A stretch of DNA of 64,000 nt from Lacrimispora xylanisolvens (GCA_017084465.1 CP070896.1:1-64000), one strand, 5' to 3'. Numbered from the stretch's first letter, positions 40,667 to 50,851 are shown. A program made the numbers and translations. Notes: generated by a model from the sequence alone, not told the origin.

Positions 40667-40855
40667 ATGAAAACAAAAATGTTTCGAAAATTTCTTGGAT
40701 TGGAACGTGAAATTCCTCATTACTCTGTTCTTAATGATGATACATCAAGTGACAGTAAGAGAATGATCATTCCAAGGGAATATCTAATAGAAGTAATAAC
40801 AACAATTCCTGAACGGCGGGTTGTTATTGAACATTTAGATGTTTATCAAGAATAA
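40667..40855 (+). CDS. Unknown 62-residue protein next to agrD
   Basis: Not recognised. A soluble, charged protein (MKTKMFRKFLGLEREIPHYS... VIEHLDVYQE) without signal peptide, helix repeats or cysteines. ATG 40667 is chosen because GGGAGA lies 8 bp upstream; earlier in-frame GTG 40637 and ATG 40643 have no ribosome site. It is 195 bp after agrD, same strand, and shares the terminator that ends the locus. It could be a target or part of the quorum system, but nothing proves this. Confidence 0.6.
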   Translation: MKTKMFRKFLGLEREIPHYSVLNDDTSSDSKRMIIPREYLIEVITTIPERRVVIEHLDVYQE

Positions 40856-40871
40856 TACATCGGAAAGTACT

Positions 40872-40918
40872 AAAAAGCAGATAAGAAGAGAGTTAAGCTT
40901 TCTTCTTATCTGCTTTTT
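40872..40918. terminator. Strong bidirectional terminator, agr locus and rqcH
   Basis: Perfect 18-base arms 40872-40889 and 40901-40918, with five T at the end of the 3' arm on plus and five A at the start of the 5' arm (T on minus). It separates two converging genes. Confidence 0.92.
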
Positions 40919-40923
40919 AAGGT

Positions 40924-42669
40924 TTAACTATTCACTGCTTCCGAATCTATCTTTGGTTCTGCCACCATAGAATAATTTGTATGATAGATTACAAAACCGG
41001 GAGCGGCTCCCGCAACTTTTTTAATCTGTTTTTTCTGTATATAATCTATCTCAACCTTATCGTTTTCTCTTCCTTTAGAATAGTAAGCAGCCAGAGCACC
41101 AGCCTCTTCAAAGGTGCGGTCGGGAAGTTCTTTTCCTTCTGATTTGACAATGACGTGGGAGCCGGGAATTCCTTTGGCATGAAACCACCAGTCATTACCA
41201 CTTGCAACCTTAAAAGTTAACTCCTCATTCTGATAGTTGTTCTTTCCTACATACATATGGAAGCCGTCAGATGAAATATAATGAAAAGGTTTGCTGGTTA
41301 TTTTCGGTTTTTTGTCTCCGCTTCTGCGATGCTTGACATAGCCATACTCCATAAGTTCTTCTTTAATCTGCACAAGATCTTCTTCCAGCAAAGCAATATC
41401 CAGTGCTGCACTGATGGACTCCAGGTGGTCAATTTCCTGCCGGGTTTCACTGATCTGCCCTGTAACGGCTTCAAACGTTCGTTTTAATTTATTGTATTTG
41501 TCAAAATATTTCTGAGCGTTTTCCCTGGCAGAAAGCTGGTCGTCTAAGGGAATGGTAATCTCCTCATTGGTATAATAGTTAAGGCAGGTGAGCTTCTTTT
41601 CACCTCCTGTCAGTTCATAACCGTAGGTATTTAAAAGCTCTCCATATACTTTATACTTATCCTTTTTCTCCGTATCTTTTAACTGCTTTTCCTGGAGATC
41701 GTATTTTTTGTAATTACGTTCCAGAGCCGTCTGTACAATCTTCCTTAAATCAACGGATTTCTGACGAATTCTTGTTACTGCATTTTTGGAAGCATAGTAG
41801 GTCTCTAAAAGAGTACTGATGGATTCGAAGGTTTTGGCTTCGTAATCGCTTCCTTCATAGCAGGTGAGTGAAACAGCTGCAAATTCTACCGGTTCCTCAT
41901 TCTTATAAACAATATTTGGTTTAAATGATCCTTTTTTGATATCTTCTATCATAAAAGAGAACATGCGGTAAAGATGTAAGAGTTCTGTCTCTGACAGCTC
42001 ATTGGCAGAGTGATCTCCATCAATAGAAGCCAGATGACAAAGTTCATGGCCAATGATGGGACTGATACCGGTCAGATTTAAATAAAGACTCTTTTGTACT
42101 GGTGCGGCCGCATGCCTGAAAGTAGAAATAAATTCTTCTTCGGTAATGGTCAGGGGATCTTTCTTGTCCATGGTCTGGGGAATAAAATATTTTCTCCCGG
42201 GCAATACCTCACGAATGGAACTTACCTGGGCAGAGATGTGTTTAATACTGTCCAGAATCATATCATCTTCATTGCAGAAGATGATGTTACTGTGTTTTCC
42301 CATAATTTCTATCATGAGTTTTTTCGTCCGTCTGTCGCCCAGTTCATCTAAATGTTCAATTTCCATGCAAAGGATTCGTTCCAGACCAGGCTGGCTGATT
42401 CTCATGATTCTGCCATTGCCAATATGTTTTCTTAGAAGCATACAGAAATTAGGAGCAGTCAGAGGACTTTGCTTGTTGTTTTCCGTGAAATAAACCAGTG
42501 GTAAGCTGGCACTGGCTGAAATTAAAAGTTTCCATGTATTTTTTTGATTTTTAACAGTAAACAGCAGTTCATCTTTTTCCGGCTGGGCGATTTTAGAGAT
42601 CTTTCCGCCTTCCAGCCGGTCTTTCATTTCTGCCGTGAGATTTGCCATAACAATTCCATCAAATGCCAT
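40924..42669 (-). CDS. rqcH: Ribosome quality control protein RqcH (NFACT)
   Basis: Binds stalled 50S subunits with peptidyl-tRNA and, in Bacillus, recruits Ala-tRNA to add C-terminal alanine tails. 581 residues from MAFDGIVMANLTAEM, intact. The NFACT-N domain has the DR pair in LGDRRTKKLMIEIMGKHSN; a coiled coil lies around residues 300-430; the NFACT-R domain holds FHMYVGKNNYQNEELTFK and NDWWFHAKGIPGSHV. Start 42669 is favoured by GGAGGA upstream; the longer reading from 42723 has none. Older names are FbpA or fibronectin-binding protein. Confidence 0.95.
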   Translation of the reverse strand: MAFDGIVMANLTAEMKDRLEGGKISKIAQPEKDELLFTVKNQKNTWKLLISASASLPLVYFTENNKQSPLTAPNFCMLLRKHIGNGRIMRISQPGLERILCMEIEHLDELGDRRTKKLMIEIMGKHSNIIFCNEDDMILDSIKHISAQVSSIREVLPGRKYFIPQTMDKKDPLTITEEEFISTFRHAAAPVQKSLYLNLTGISPIIGHELCHLASIDGDHSANELSETELLHLYRMFSFMIEDIKKGSFKPNIVYKNEEPVEFAAVSLTCYEGSDYEAKTFESISTLLETYYASKNAVTRIRQKSVDLRKIVQTALERNYKKYDLQEKQLKDTEKKDKYKVYGELLNTYGYELTGGEKKLTCLNYYTNEEITIPLDDQLSARENAQKYFDKYNKLKRTFEAVTGQISETRQEIDHLESISAALDIALLEEDLVQIKEELMEYGYVKHRRSGDKKPKITSKPFHYISSDGFHMYVGKNNYQNEELTFKVASGNDWWFHAKGIPGSHVIVKSEGKELPDRTFEEAGALAAYYSKGRENDKVEIDYIQKKQIKKVAGAAPGFVIYHTNYSMVAEPKIDSEAVNS

Positions 42670-42746
42670 TGTTTGTGTCCTCCGGTAAGGTTTATAGATG
42701 GAGATAGTATACCACAGAAACACGGTTATGTAAAATTTAAAACCAT

Positions 42747-42775
42747 TTGACTTGTTTTTTATTATGACTTATAAT
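42747..42775 (+). promoter_or_regulatory. Sigma-A promoter of the yicC-gmk-rpoZ operon
   Basis: TTGACT at 42747-42752, 17-base spacer, TATAAT at 42770-42775. Leader about 30 bases before the yicC ATG. Confidence 0.75.
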
Positions 42776-42809
42776 GGTTTATATCTATGGCGAAAGAGAG
42801 GCATTTGTA

Positions 42810-43688
42810 ATGATTAAGAGCATGACAGGTTTCGGCAGGTACGAAACCGTCACGGATGAATATAAAATTTCCGTCGAGATGAAGGCTGTAAATCACAGAT
42901 ATTTGGATTTAAGCATAAAGATGCCGAAAAAGTTTAATTTCTTTGAAGCAGGGATCAGAAATCTGTTAAAGAATTATATTCAGCGCGGTAAAGTAGACGT
43001 TTTTATCAGTTATGAAGATTATACGGAAAACAAGCTGTGTTTAAAGTATAACAGTGCGCTGGCTGCTGAATACATGGGATATTTTGCAAAGATGGAAGAG
43101 CAGTTCGGAATTCAGAACGATATCAAGGTTTCTGCACTCGCCAGATGTCCGGAAGTACTTATTATGGAAGAAGTACCGGAAGATGAGGATCAGATGTGGA
43201 AGCTTCTTTCAGAAACAGTAGAAGAAGCTGCAAAGCGTTTTGTGGAAACAAGATTAACAGAAGGCGAAAACTTAAAGACGGATCTTCTTGGTAAGCTGAA
43301 CCTGATGAATGATATTCTTGAATTTATTGAAGAGAGATCTCCAAAGATTCTTGTGGAATACAGGGCAAAGCTGGAAGATAAGGTGAAAGAGCTTCTGGCA
43401 GGAGCTGCCATTGATGAGGGCAGAATTGCTTCGGAAGTAACCATTTATGCAGATAAGATCTGTGTGGATGAAGAGACGGTTCGTTTAAGAAGTCACATTG
43501 AACATACACGGTCAGAACTGGAAGCTGGAGGAATTGTGGGCAGAAAACTGGATTTCATCGCCCAGGAGATGAATCGGGAAGCCAATACCATTCTTTCAAA
43601 GGCCAGTGATTTAGAGGTTTCAGATAAGGCAATTATATTAAAGACTGAAATTGAGAAAGTACGGGAACAGATCCAGAATATTGAGTAG
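42810..43688 (+). CDS. yicC: YicC-family endoribonuclease
   Basis: 292 residues, intact. MIKSMTGFGRYE at the start, the EMKAVNHRYLDLSIKMP motif near residue 25 and the C-terminal GRKLDFIAQEMNREANTILSKA are family signatures. E. coli YicC is reported to be a ribonuclease that acts on RyhB-type RNA. ATG 42810 follows AGAGAGG. It heads an operon with gmk and rpoZ, a common order in Clostridia. Confidence 0.92.
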   Translation: MIKSMTGFGRYETVTDEYKISVEMKAVNHRYLDLSIKMPKKFNFFEAGIRNLLKNYIQRGKVDVFISYEDYTENKLCLKYNSALAAEYMGYFAKMEEQFGIQNDIKVSALARCPEVLIMEEVPEDEDQMWKLLSETVEEAAKRFVETRLTEGENLKTDLLGKLNLMNDILEFIEERSPKILVEYRAKLEDKVKELLAGAAIDEGRIASEVTIYADKICVDEETVRLRSHIEHTRSELEAGGIVGRKLDFIAQEMNREANTILSKASDLEVSDKAIILKTEIEKVREQIQNIE

Positions 43689-43700
43689 GAGAATCGCAGT

Positions 43701-44321
43701 ATGAACGAACATGGCATGCTGGTAGTTGTATCCGGTTTTTCTGGTGCCGGAAAGGGCACACTTATGAAAGAGCTTCTGAACCGGTATGAGAATTATGCGT
43801 TGTCTATTTCCGCAACCACAAGAGCGCCCAGAACGGGTGAAGTGGATGGAAAAGAATATTTTTTTGTTACAGAAGAACATTTTAACGATATGATTGAAAA
43901 GGAAGAATTGATTGAATATGCACAGTACGTCAATCATTCTTATGGCACTCCCAAGGAATATGTTTTAAACCAGATGAAAAAGGGGAAAGATGTTATTCTT
44001 GAAATAGAAATTCAGGGAGCGCTAAAAGTAAAGGAACGGTTTCCGGAAGCAATCCTGCTGTTCGTCATGCCTCCTAATGCACAAGAGCTGAAACGCCGTC
44101 TGATCGGCAGAGGTACAGAAAGTATGGAGGTAATTAATGCCAGACTTCGCAGGGCTTCAGAAGAAGCACAGGGCATGGAGGCTTATGATTATATTTTAAT
44201 TAATGATGAGATCGACACCTGCGTGGAGGAGATGCATCTTATGATCCAGGTACAGCATAAGCGCGCTTCCAATAATATGGCATTTTTATCCCAGATCCGG
44301 GAAGAATTAAAGAATATATAA
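43701..44321 (+). CDS. gmk: Guanylate kinase
   Basis: Phosphorylates GMP to GDP with ATP. 206 residues, intact. The P-loop is SGFSGAGKGTLMKELL, the GMP-binding part is ATTRAPRTGEVDGKEYFF, and EIEIQGALKVKERFP and RRLIGRGTES follow. It starts 12 bp after yicC. Confidence 0.97.
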   Translation: MNEHGMLVVVSGFSGAGKGTLMKELLNRYENYALSISATTRAPRTGEVDGKEYFFVTEEHFNDMIEKEELIEYAQYVNHSYGTPKEYVLNQMKKGKDVILEIEIQGALKVKERFPEAILLFVMPPNAQELKRRLIGRGTESMEVINARLRRASEEAQGMEAYDYILINDEIDTCVEEMHLMIQVQHKRASNNMAFLSQIREELKNI

Positions 44322-44347
44322 ACTGGTTTGAGAAAGGGGAATGGAAG

Positions 44348-44602
44348 ATGTTACATCCATCTTATTCAGATTTGATTAATGTAGTAAACAGTGAGGTTGA
44401 GCCGGGAGATGCTCCGGTTGTACAGAGCCGTTATTCTATCGTGATTGCCGCAGCAAAGAGAGCAAGACAGATCATCGGAGGCTCTGACACTGAGATTCCG
44501 GGAGCCGGCAAGAAGCCGCTTTCAGTTGCCGTAGAAGAGTTATATGAGGGCAAAGTGAAGATTTTAAGCGAAGCGGACGCAACAGAAGAAGACGATAATT
44601 AA
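44348..44602 (+). CDS. rpoZ: RNA polymerase omega subunit
   Basis: 84-residue small subunit that helps assemble RNA polymerase. MLHPSYSDLINVVN, SRYSIVIAAAKRARQI and KPLSVAVEELYEGKVKI are the family blocks. Intact; GGGGAATGGAAG precedes the ATG. Follows gmk in the standard order. Confidence 0.95.
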   Translation: MLHPSYSDLINVVNSEVEPGDAPVVQSRYSIVIAAAKRARQIIGGSDTEIPGAGKKPLSVAVEELYEGKVKILSEADATEEDDN

Positions 44603-44608
44603 GAAGAG

Positions 44609-44642
44609 GGCCGTCTCCGTTATGGTAGATGGCCTTTTCTTT
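44609..44642 (+). terminator. Partial terminator between rpoZ and rimO
   Basis: Arms 44609-44616 and 44627-44634 pair over 8 bases with one wobble and are followed by TTTTCTTT. It may lower transcription into rimO. Confidence 0.6.
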
Positions 44643-44671
44643 CAGGAAAAACGAATGACAGGAGTTTAAAC

Positions 44672-46012
44672 ATGAAGTTATTATGCATATCACTGGGCTG
44701 TGATAAGAATCTGGTAGATACGGAGATGATGTTAGGCCTTTTAAATAGAGACGGTTATACTTTTACGGATGACGAATATGAGGCAGATGTCATTGTTATC
44801 AATACCTGCTGTTTTATTGGCGATGCCAAGGAAGAAAGTGTCAATACCATTTTAGAGATGGCACAGAGAAAATAGACGGCAACTGTAAGGCACTGATTGT
44901 TACAGGCTGCCTGGCACAGCGTTATAAGCAGGAGATTATTGATGAGATACCGGAAGTAGATGGTATTCTGGGAACATCAACCTATGACGAGATATCCAAT
45001 GTTTTAAAGAAGGCATTGGGAGGCGAGGGATCCGTATCCTGTTTCCATGAACTGGATTTACTTCCCCAGACAGAAACAGACAGAATCCTTACCACGGGAG
45101 GCCATTATGCCTTTTTAAAAATTGCAGAAGGATGTGACAAGCATTGTACTTACTGTATCATCCCGACTTTAAGAGGCAATTATCGCAGTGTTCCCATGGA
45201 AAATCTGATTAAAGAAGCAGAGAAACTGGCTGATAAGGGCGTAAAGGAACTGATTTTAGTAGCCCAGGAGACCACTTTATACGGTGTGGACTTATATGGA
45301 AAAAAATCTCTTCCTGAATTATTAAAGAAACTTTGCCAGATATCAGGGATTCAATGGATTCGCATCCAGTACTGTTATCCAGAGGAGATTACAGACGAGC
45401 TGATTGAAGTTATGAAAGAAGAAAGCAAAATCTGCCGTTACTTAGATATGCCGATTCAGCATGCAAGCGACCGGATCTTAAAACGCATGGGAAGAAGAAC
45501 ATCAAAAGAGCAGCTAAAGGACATCATTAACAAGCTTCGCAGTGAAATTCCTGATATTGCACTGAGGACTACACTGATCTCCCGGATTTCCGGGAGAAAC
45601 AGAGGAAGATCACGAAGAACTGATGGAATTCGTGGATGAGATGGAGTTTGAACGTCTTGGCGTATTCGCCTATTCCGCAGAAGAAGATACACCAGCAGCA
45701 GAATTTCCTGATCAGGTTCCACAGGAGATTAAAGAGGATCGCAGAGATGCGATTATGGAGCTTCAGCAGGAGATTTCCCTTGACCTTTCCCAGTCCATGG
45801 TTGGAAAAACCCTGGAAGTAATGATTGAGGGAAAAGTTGCTGACGAGAATGCATATGTAGCAAGAACCTATATGGATGGCCCGGGAGTGGATGGTATGAT
45901 TTTTGTTCAGACAGGTGAGGAACTGATGTCTGGGGATTTTGCAAAAATCCGTGTTACCGGAGCGATGGAGTATGACTTAATAGGAGAGTTGGAAGATGAA
46001 TTTACCGAATAA
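44672..46012 (+). CDS. rimO: Ribosomal protein S12 methylthiotransferase RimO, two frameshifts
   Basis: Radical SAM enzyme that adds a methylthio group to an Asp of S12. About 446 residues. The N-terminal MTTase domain has [15 protein letters not shown] and [15 protein letters not shown], the radical SAM cluster is [15 protein letters not shown], and a TRAM domain ends the protein. RimO rather than MiaB is shown by SLGCDKN and [12 protein letters not shown]. One A is missing at 44868-44872 and one C is extra at about 45579-45582. pgsA starts 17 bp inside its 3' end. Confidence 0.94.
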
Positions 46013-46538
46013 ACTGACTGTTTTAAGGGTTATCATGATTCCGTTTTTTGTACTTTTTTTACTGCTTGACGGCGGTAACAACGTGACTTACCGCTATATA
46101 GCTGCGGCTGTATTTATTGTTGCAAGCTTTACCGATTTGCTGGATGGCAAGATTGCAAGAAAGTATAATCTGGTAACTAATTTTGGAAAATTTATGGATC
46201 CTCTTGCGGATAAACTTCTGGTATGTGCAGGTTTGGTTTGCTTCACAGCACTTGGACAGCTTCCGGCCTGGATCGTGATTGTAATTATCAGCCGTGAGTT
46301 TATTATCAGCGGATTCCGCCTGGTTGCTTCCGATAACGGAGTTGTGATTGCGGCAGGCTATTGGGGGAAATTTAAGACAGCTTCCCAGATGGTGATGTCG
46401 GTTCTGCTGATTTTAAACATACCTGCATTATCGATTGTTACCAATGCTTTTATCTGGATTGCGGCAATACTCACAGTGGTTTCACTTGTTGATTATATAG
46501 CAAAAAATTATCGCGTACTTACAGAAGGGAGTATGTAA
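45996..46538 (+). CDS. pgsA: CDP-diacylglycerol-glycerol-3-phosphate 3-phosphatidyltransferase
   Basis: Makes phosphatidylglycerol phosphate. 180-residue membrane protein, intact, with four or five helices. The CDP-alcohol phosphotransferase motif runs through TDLLDGKIARKYNLVTNFGK and MDPLADK, with all Asp and Gly of D-G-x2-A-R-x8-G-x3-D-x3-D kept. AGGAG lies within rimO, so translation is coupled. Confidence 0.96.
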   Translation: MNLPNKLTVLRVIMIPFFVLFLLLDGGNNVTYRYIAAAVFIVASFTDLLDGKIARKYNLVTNFGKFMDPLADKLLVCAGLVCFTALGQLPAWIVIVIISREFIISGFRLVASDNGVVIAAGYWGKFKTASQMVMSVLLILNIPALSIVTNAFIWIAAILTVVSLVDYIAKNYRVLTEGSM

Positions 46539-46541
46539 ACC

Positions 46542-47786
46542 ATGGTAGTTGAACTGATTTCAGTTGGAACAGAAATTCTTCTTGGAAACATCGTTAATAC
46601 AAACACCCAGTATCTTGCAGAAAAATGTGCCCTTTTGGGACTCTCCATGTACCATCAGGTGACGGTTGGAGATAACAGGGAACGGCTCTTTGCAGTACTT
46701 GAGACAGCACTGAATCGTTCTGATGTGGTAATTCTTACCGGTGGTCTCGGACCAACAGAAGATGATCTGACCAAGGAAGTATGCGCAGAGGTAATGGGCT
46801 TTGATCTGGTTGAAGATGAACATACCAGAGAGCGGATCAGTAAATATTTTAAAAACAATATATATAAAGAAATCCCGGATAATAACTGGAAACAGGCGAT
46901 GATTCCCCAGGGGGCAACAGTGCTTGATAACAGCAACGGAACTGCCCCGGGACTTATTATGGAGAAGGACGGGAAAACAGCCATACTGCTTCCAGGACCT
47001 CCTAATGAGTTAAAGCCGTTATTTACCGAGCAGGTATTCCCTTACCTGCAAAGCCGCCAGCCGGAAGTAATCCGGTCCCAGATGGTTAAAATATGCGGCT
47101 ATGGTGAGAGTCAGGTGGAAGATAAGCTGATTGATTTAATTAATACCCAGACCAATCCTACCATTGCCACTTATGCCAAGACAGCAGAGGTTCATTTAAG
47201 AGTGACTGCTAAGGCTGCCAATGAGGAGGAAGCAAAAACCCTTCTTAAACCTGTTGTAAAAGAGATAAAAAACCGGTTTGATAATGCTGTATACACAACC
47301 AAGGAAGAAGAAACCCTTGAGATGGCAGTTGTGCGGCTTTTAAAGAAGCACGAACTGACTGTTACAACGGCGGAATCCTGTACAGGCGGTCTGATTGCTG
47401 GCAGACTGGTTAATGTCCCAGGTGCATCAGAGGTTTTCAGGGAAGGCTTTATTACCTATTCCAACAAAGCAAAAAGAAAATATTTAGATGTCAGCAAGGG
47501 CACCTTAAAAAAATATGGGGCAGTCAGTGAACAGACAGCCAAAGAGATGGCAACCGGTGGTGTATTTGCTTCCGATGCAGATGCCTGTATCGCAGTGACT
47601 GGTATTGCCGGTCCGGACGCAGATGGAGAAAAGCCTGTAGGACTGGTCTATATTGCCTGCTATATGAAGGACAAAGTAAAGGTGGAAGAATACCATTTTA
47701 AAGGTAACCGTGAAAAAATCAGGGAGCAGTCTGTGGTAAAGGCTCTTGATTTCCTGAGGAGATCTATTTTATCCAATTATCATTAA
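46542..47786 (+). CDS. cinA: CinA family protein (competence/damage-inducible, NMN deamidase domain)
   Basis: 414 residues, intact. The N-terminal MoCF/COG1058 domain has LISVGTEILLGNIVNTNTQYL and ILTGGLGPTEDDLTKE; the C-terminal NMN amidohydrolase domain has TVTTAESCTGGLIAGRLVNVPG and GITGIAGPDA-like AVTGIAGPDADGEKPVG. The C-terminal part recycles NMN to nicotinate mononucleotide in characterised homologues. Start 3 bp after pgsA, with GAAGGGAG. Confidence 0.95.
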   Translation: MVVELISVGTEILLGNIVNTNTQYLAEKCALLGLSMYHQVTVGDNRERLFAVLETALNRSDVVILTGGLGPTEDDLTKEVCAEVMGFDLVEDEHTRERISKYFKNNIYKEIPDNNWKQAMIPQGATVLDNSNGTAPGLIMEKDGKTAILLPGPPNELKPLFTEQVFPYLQSRQPEVIRSQMVKICGYGESQVEDKLIDLINTQTNPTIATYAKTAEVHLRVTAKAANEEEAKTLLKPVVKEIKNRFDNAVYTTKEEETLEMAVVRLLKKHELTVTTAESCTGGLIAGRLVNVPGASEVFREGFITYSNKAKRKYLDVSKGTLKKYGAVSEQTAKEMATGGVFASDADACIAVTGIAGPDADGEKPVGLVYIACYMKDKVKVEEYHFKGNREKIREQSVVKALDFLRRSILSNYH

Positions 47787-47808
47787 TACCCCCGAGAGGA
47801 GATAACAC

Positions 47809-49141
47809 GTGGAAACCCGTTTGATGAAAAAGCAGATGACTGCTGCTTATCAGTATTCTTATGTAAGGCTTGTATTAAACTACTATACATTACTGGAGAC
47901 CGTTGCTGAAGAAGCACCCCAGACCCAGCAGATGACTGATTACTTAAAACGGTTAAACAGCCTGATAGGAGAATGTATTTCCGGAAAGGAAGTAAACAAG
48001 GATCTGCTGGCGCTGAGGAAGGACATGACTCGCGAAGTAGAGGTACTGACCTCCTATGCCGACTGTTTTCAGATTTTTGAGTATATTTTAAATCGCATGG
48101 AACGAAAATTTATTTCTTCCGGCAAAACAAATGACGGAGACGAAGCATTTTTAAAAAGGCTGATGGGATTTATTACTGACACCAGTGACTCCGCTGTTAT
48201 GAACGGACGGATCAAACAGATTATGGGACAGCTCCCGGTCCGGCTGACAAAACAGAAATTTTACAGTCTTCTTATGGATGGGCTTTCTGTTTATCTTGGC
48301 TCTCCAAGGGAGAATTTACGGGATATGATGTATACCCTAAGGACGGAGTCCATGGTTTCTCTTCCAGAAGGTATGGATGCTGGTCATAAGGACATTTATG
48401 AAATTTTACAGCAGTTTAAGCGTATGGATTACCGGGATATGACCTTTGAAAGCTACGAAGAAGCTTCTGCAAAATTGTCCTATGCAAGTCAGGTGCTTAC
48501 AGATGAGTCTGGTTTTTATGTGATGGTTCAGGATGTGATTAATGATTTATGTGTATTGATGTTTGCCAGGCAGGATGCTGTCATTGATGTCAGTGAAGAG
48601 GAATTTTACCGATCTGTAATAAGCAGTATTCAGGTAAAACTGGATCAGGAAGATTTTACCCTTGGGAGAAGATGAATTTCTCCACCAGCTTACCCAGTTA
48701 GAAGGCAGACAGGAAGTTTACTACGAACGTTATTTAAAAGTAGAAGTTTTAAACGAAGAGTCTGCTGATGATGGGGACTATATTCGTTCCATGAATGTAG
48801 ACAGGCTGTTATCTGGAAGCAGCTTTGCTGATCTTATAATAGAAGAAGGCAGAGAGACTCTTTCTGGGGAAGAAAACGCAATCGTTGATAAGTCTTATTT
48901 AGATCAGCAGGCAGAAGCTTATATTCAGGAGCTGGAAGAACTATTCGCAGAGGCACCCAAACCGGTGGTTCGAGCTGTCATGGCCAAGATATTATCGGAT
49001 CTGCCTGTTTACTTTAATTCGATTGATGAAATCCAGGAATACGTAAGAGGCAGTCTTTCAAGCTGCTTAGATCGCGCTGAAAAAGAAACATGCATGGAAT
49101 TATTGGAAGAGCTGATGGATTATGAAAATAAGCTGGTATAA
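47809..49141 (+). CDS. Uncharacterised acidic helical protein, one frameshift
   Basis: I do not recognise a family. About 443 residues, soluble, mostly helical by composition, no signal peptide or membrane helix. The first half is mixed (MKKQMTAAYQYSYVRLVLNYYT...), the second half strongly acidic and rich in Glu. An extra G near 48664-48667 breaks the frame (EDFTLG/EDEFLHQLTQ). GTG 47809 has GAGAGGA 8 bp upstream. The next gene starts within its last 20 bases, so the two are translated together. Probably part of a cluster-specific pair that follows cinA; function unknown. Confidence 0.75.
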
Positions 49142-49442
49142 CCGTTTATACGTCGGAGAGAAAGCGAAGAAGAAACGATACCGGATCATTCAGGGAATCA
49201 GGAAGGGGAAACCCGGATTGGATATTTATGTGATTACACCTGCCTCAAATGGGAATAATATACTTGATATCTTTCCAGCTGCTGAAATAATATCTCCATT
49301 TTATAAGGAAAAAGAGTTTTTTATCCTTGGCATTGCTTCTGATTACTGGGAGGCAATGGAAGTGGCTGGACGTGTGATTCATGATTTATACCGGAAAACA
49401 GAAGGATTTAATCTGTCTGATTTTTTGAAAAGTGACCGGTAA
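49122..49442 (+). CDS. Uncharacterised 106-residue protein
   Basis: Not recognised. Basic N-terminus (MKISWYNRLYVGEKAKKKRYRI), then a mixed alpha/beta region with LDIYVITPASNGNNILDIF and a C-terminal helix. No membrane segment. It overlaps the preceding gene by 20 bp and is followed 14 bp later by the ytfI-like gene. Intact. Confidence 0.7.
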   Translation: MKISWYNRLYVGEKAKKKRYRIIQGIRKGKPGLDIYVITPASNGNNILDIFPAAEIISPFYKEKEFFILGIASDYWEAMEVAGRVIHDLYRKTEGFNLSDFLKSDR

Positions 49443-49456
49443 GATGTGAGGTGTTC

Positions 49457-50369
49457 ATGCTTCATGTAATTTTATTTATTTTAAAGCTGTTAGGGAATTC
49501 TGATCCTGATCCTTTTAGGACTTATTATTCTGGCAGTTCTTCTGGTGCTGTTTGTACCGGTCCGTTACCGTGGAGAAGGATCTTATTTTGAAAAAGTGAA
49601 GGGAAATATGAAAGTTTCCTGGCTGCTACATATCCTTTCTGTCACGGTTCGGTATGAAGAAGAAGTTGTCATTGTGATCCGCTTGTTTGGATTTCAAATT
49701 ATGAGACCAAAGAAAATGGATGAAGAGCTAAAAGAGGCAGAAGAAATCATGGTTCAGGCAATGGAAATAAAAGAGCCGGAGACCATAAAAGAAGCACGGC
49801 AATTAGGTCAGGATGTGAAAAGAACTGTCCAGGGAGAACCTCTGTCCCGGCAGCCAGTACAAAAAGAGAGCAGACAGACAGAACAAACACAATCAGAGCA
49901 TATTTCCTGGCTTCAGAGTTTTTATATTAAGATAAAGAAGAAAATAATCCATATTCTGGAAAAAATTAAGTACTTATACCGGAAATTTTGTGATACACTG
50001 AAGAACATGAAAGAGAAGAAGGATGAAATACAGGCTTTTCTTTCCAACAGCGAAAATCAGAAGACCGCAAAGCTGCTTTACAGACAGGTGAAACGTCTGA
50101 TCCGTCATATTTTCCCTGTTAAGGGGCATGGTAACGTGACATTTGGTTTTGAAGATCCGGCACTGACGGGACAGGTACTTATGGCAGCCAGTGTACTGTA
50201 TCCCTTCATTCATAAATATTGGAATCTATATCCGGTTTTTGATGAATCTGTGTTTCACGCAGAAGGAGCTTTTCGGGGAAGAATACGCCTGGGAACAGTT
50301 CTGATCATCGGCATACGGATGCTTCTTGATAAAAATTTCAGAGTTCTGTTAAAGAGATGGCTACGATAA
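49457..50369 (+). CDS. DUF2953 protein, YtfI-like, one frameshift
   Basis: About 303 residues. An N-terminal membrane helix (LILILLGLIILAVLLVLFVPVRY) is followed by a cytoplasmic or intermembrane region, a charged Lys/Glu-rich linker, and a C-terminal DUF2953 block (HGNVTFGFEDPALTGQVLMA). An extra A near 49494 breaks the frame within the helix. It directly precedes gerW, the same order as ytfI-ytfJ in Bacillus, so a role in sporulation is likely. Confidence 0.8.
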
Positions 50370-50386
50370 AGGAGGAATTGCGTTCA

Positions 50387-50797
50387 ATGGCAGATAATTA
50401 TTTTACGTCTACAGTAGAGGCATTGTTTAAAGGTATGGATGCCTTTGTAGCGACAAAAACAGTTGTAGGAGATGCGGTTAAGGTGGATGATACCATTATT
50501 CTGCCTTTGGTGGATGTGACCTGTGGAATGGCGGCCGGATCCTTTTCGGAAAATGCCAAGGAAAAGGGTGCCGGTGGTATGCATGCGAAGATGAGCCCAA
50601 GCGCCATACTGATTATTCAAAACGGTGTGACAAAGCTGGTCAACATCAAGCAGCAGGATGCAGTAACAAAGATCCTTGACATGGTTCCGGATTTTGTTAA
50701 TAAGTTTACATCAGGAAACAAAGATGTATCACCGGAAGCGATTAAAATGGCAGAGGAGATGGCTGCGGCAGCAGAGAAAGAAAAAGCAGAAGAATAA
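50387..50797 (+). CDS. gerW: GerW (YtfJ) sporulation protein
   Basis: 136 residues, intact. Marks are VGDAVKVDDTIILPLVDV, GMAAGSF and GGMHAKMSPSAILIIQNG. In Bacillus YtfJ/GerW is a spore-coat-associated protein needed for lysozyme-triggered germination. ATG 50387 follows AAAGGAGG; the earlier ATG at 50357 lies before this site. The Gly-rich middle and Ala/Glu-rich end are typical. Confidence 0.92.
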   Translation: MADNYFTSTVEALFKGMDAFVATKTVVGDAVKVDDTIILPLVDVTCGMAAGSFSENAKEKGAGGMHAKMSPSAILIIQNGVTKLVNIKQQDAVTKILDMVPDFVNKFTSGNKDVSPEAIKMAEEMAAAAEKEKAEE

Positions 50798-50851
50798 GAA
50801 AGGGATAAGCCGCATAGGATATTATATAGCCTGAATGGATTGAGGGATGAT

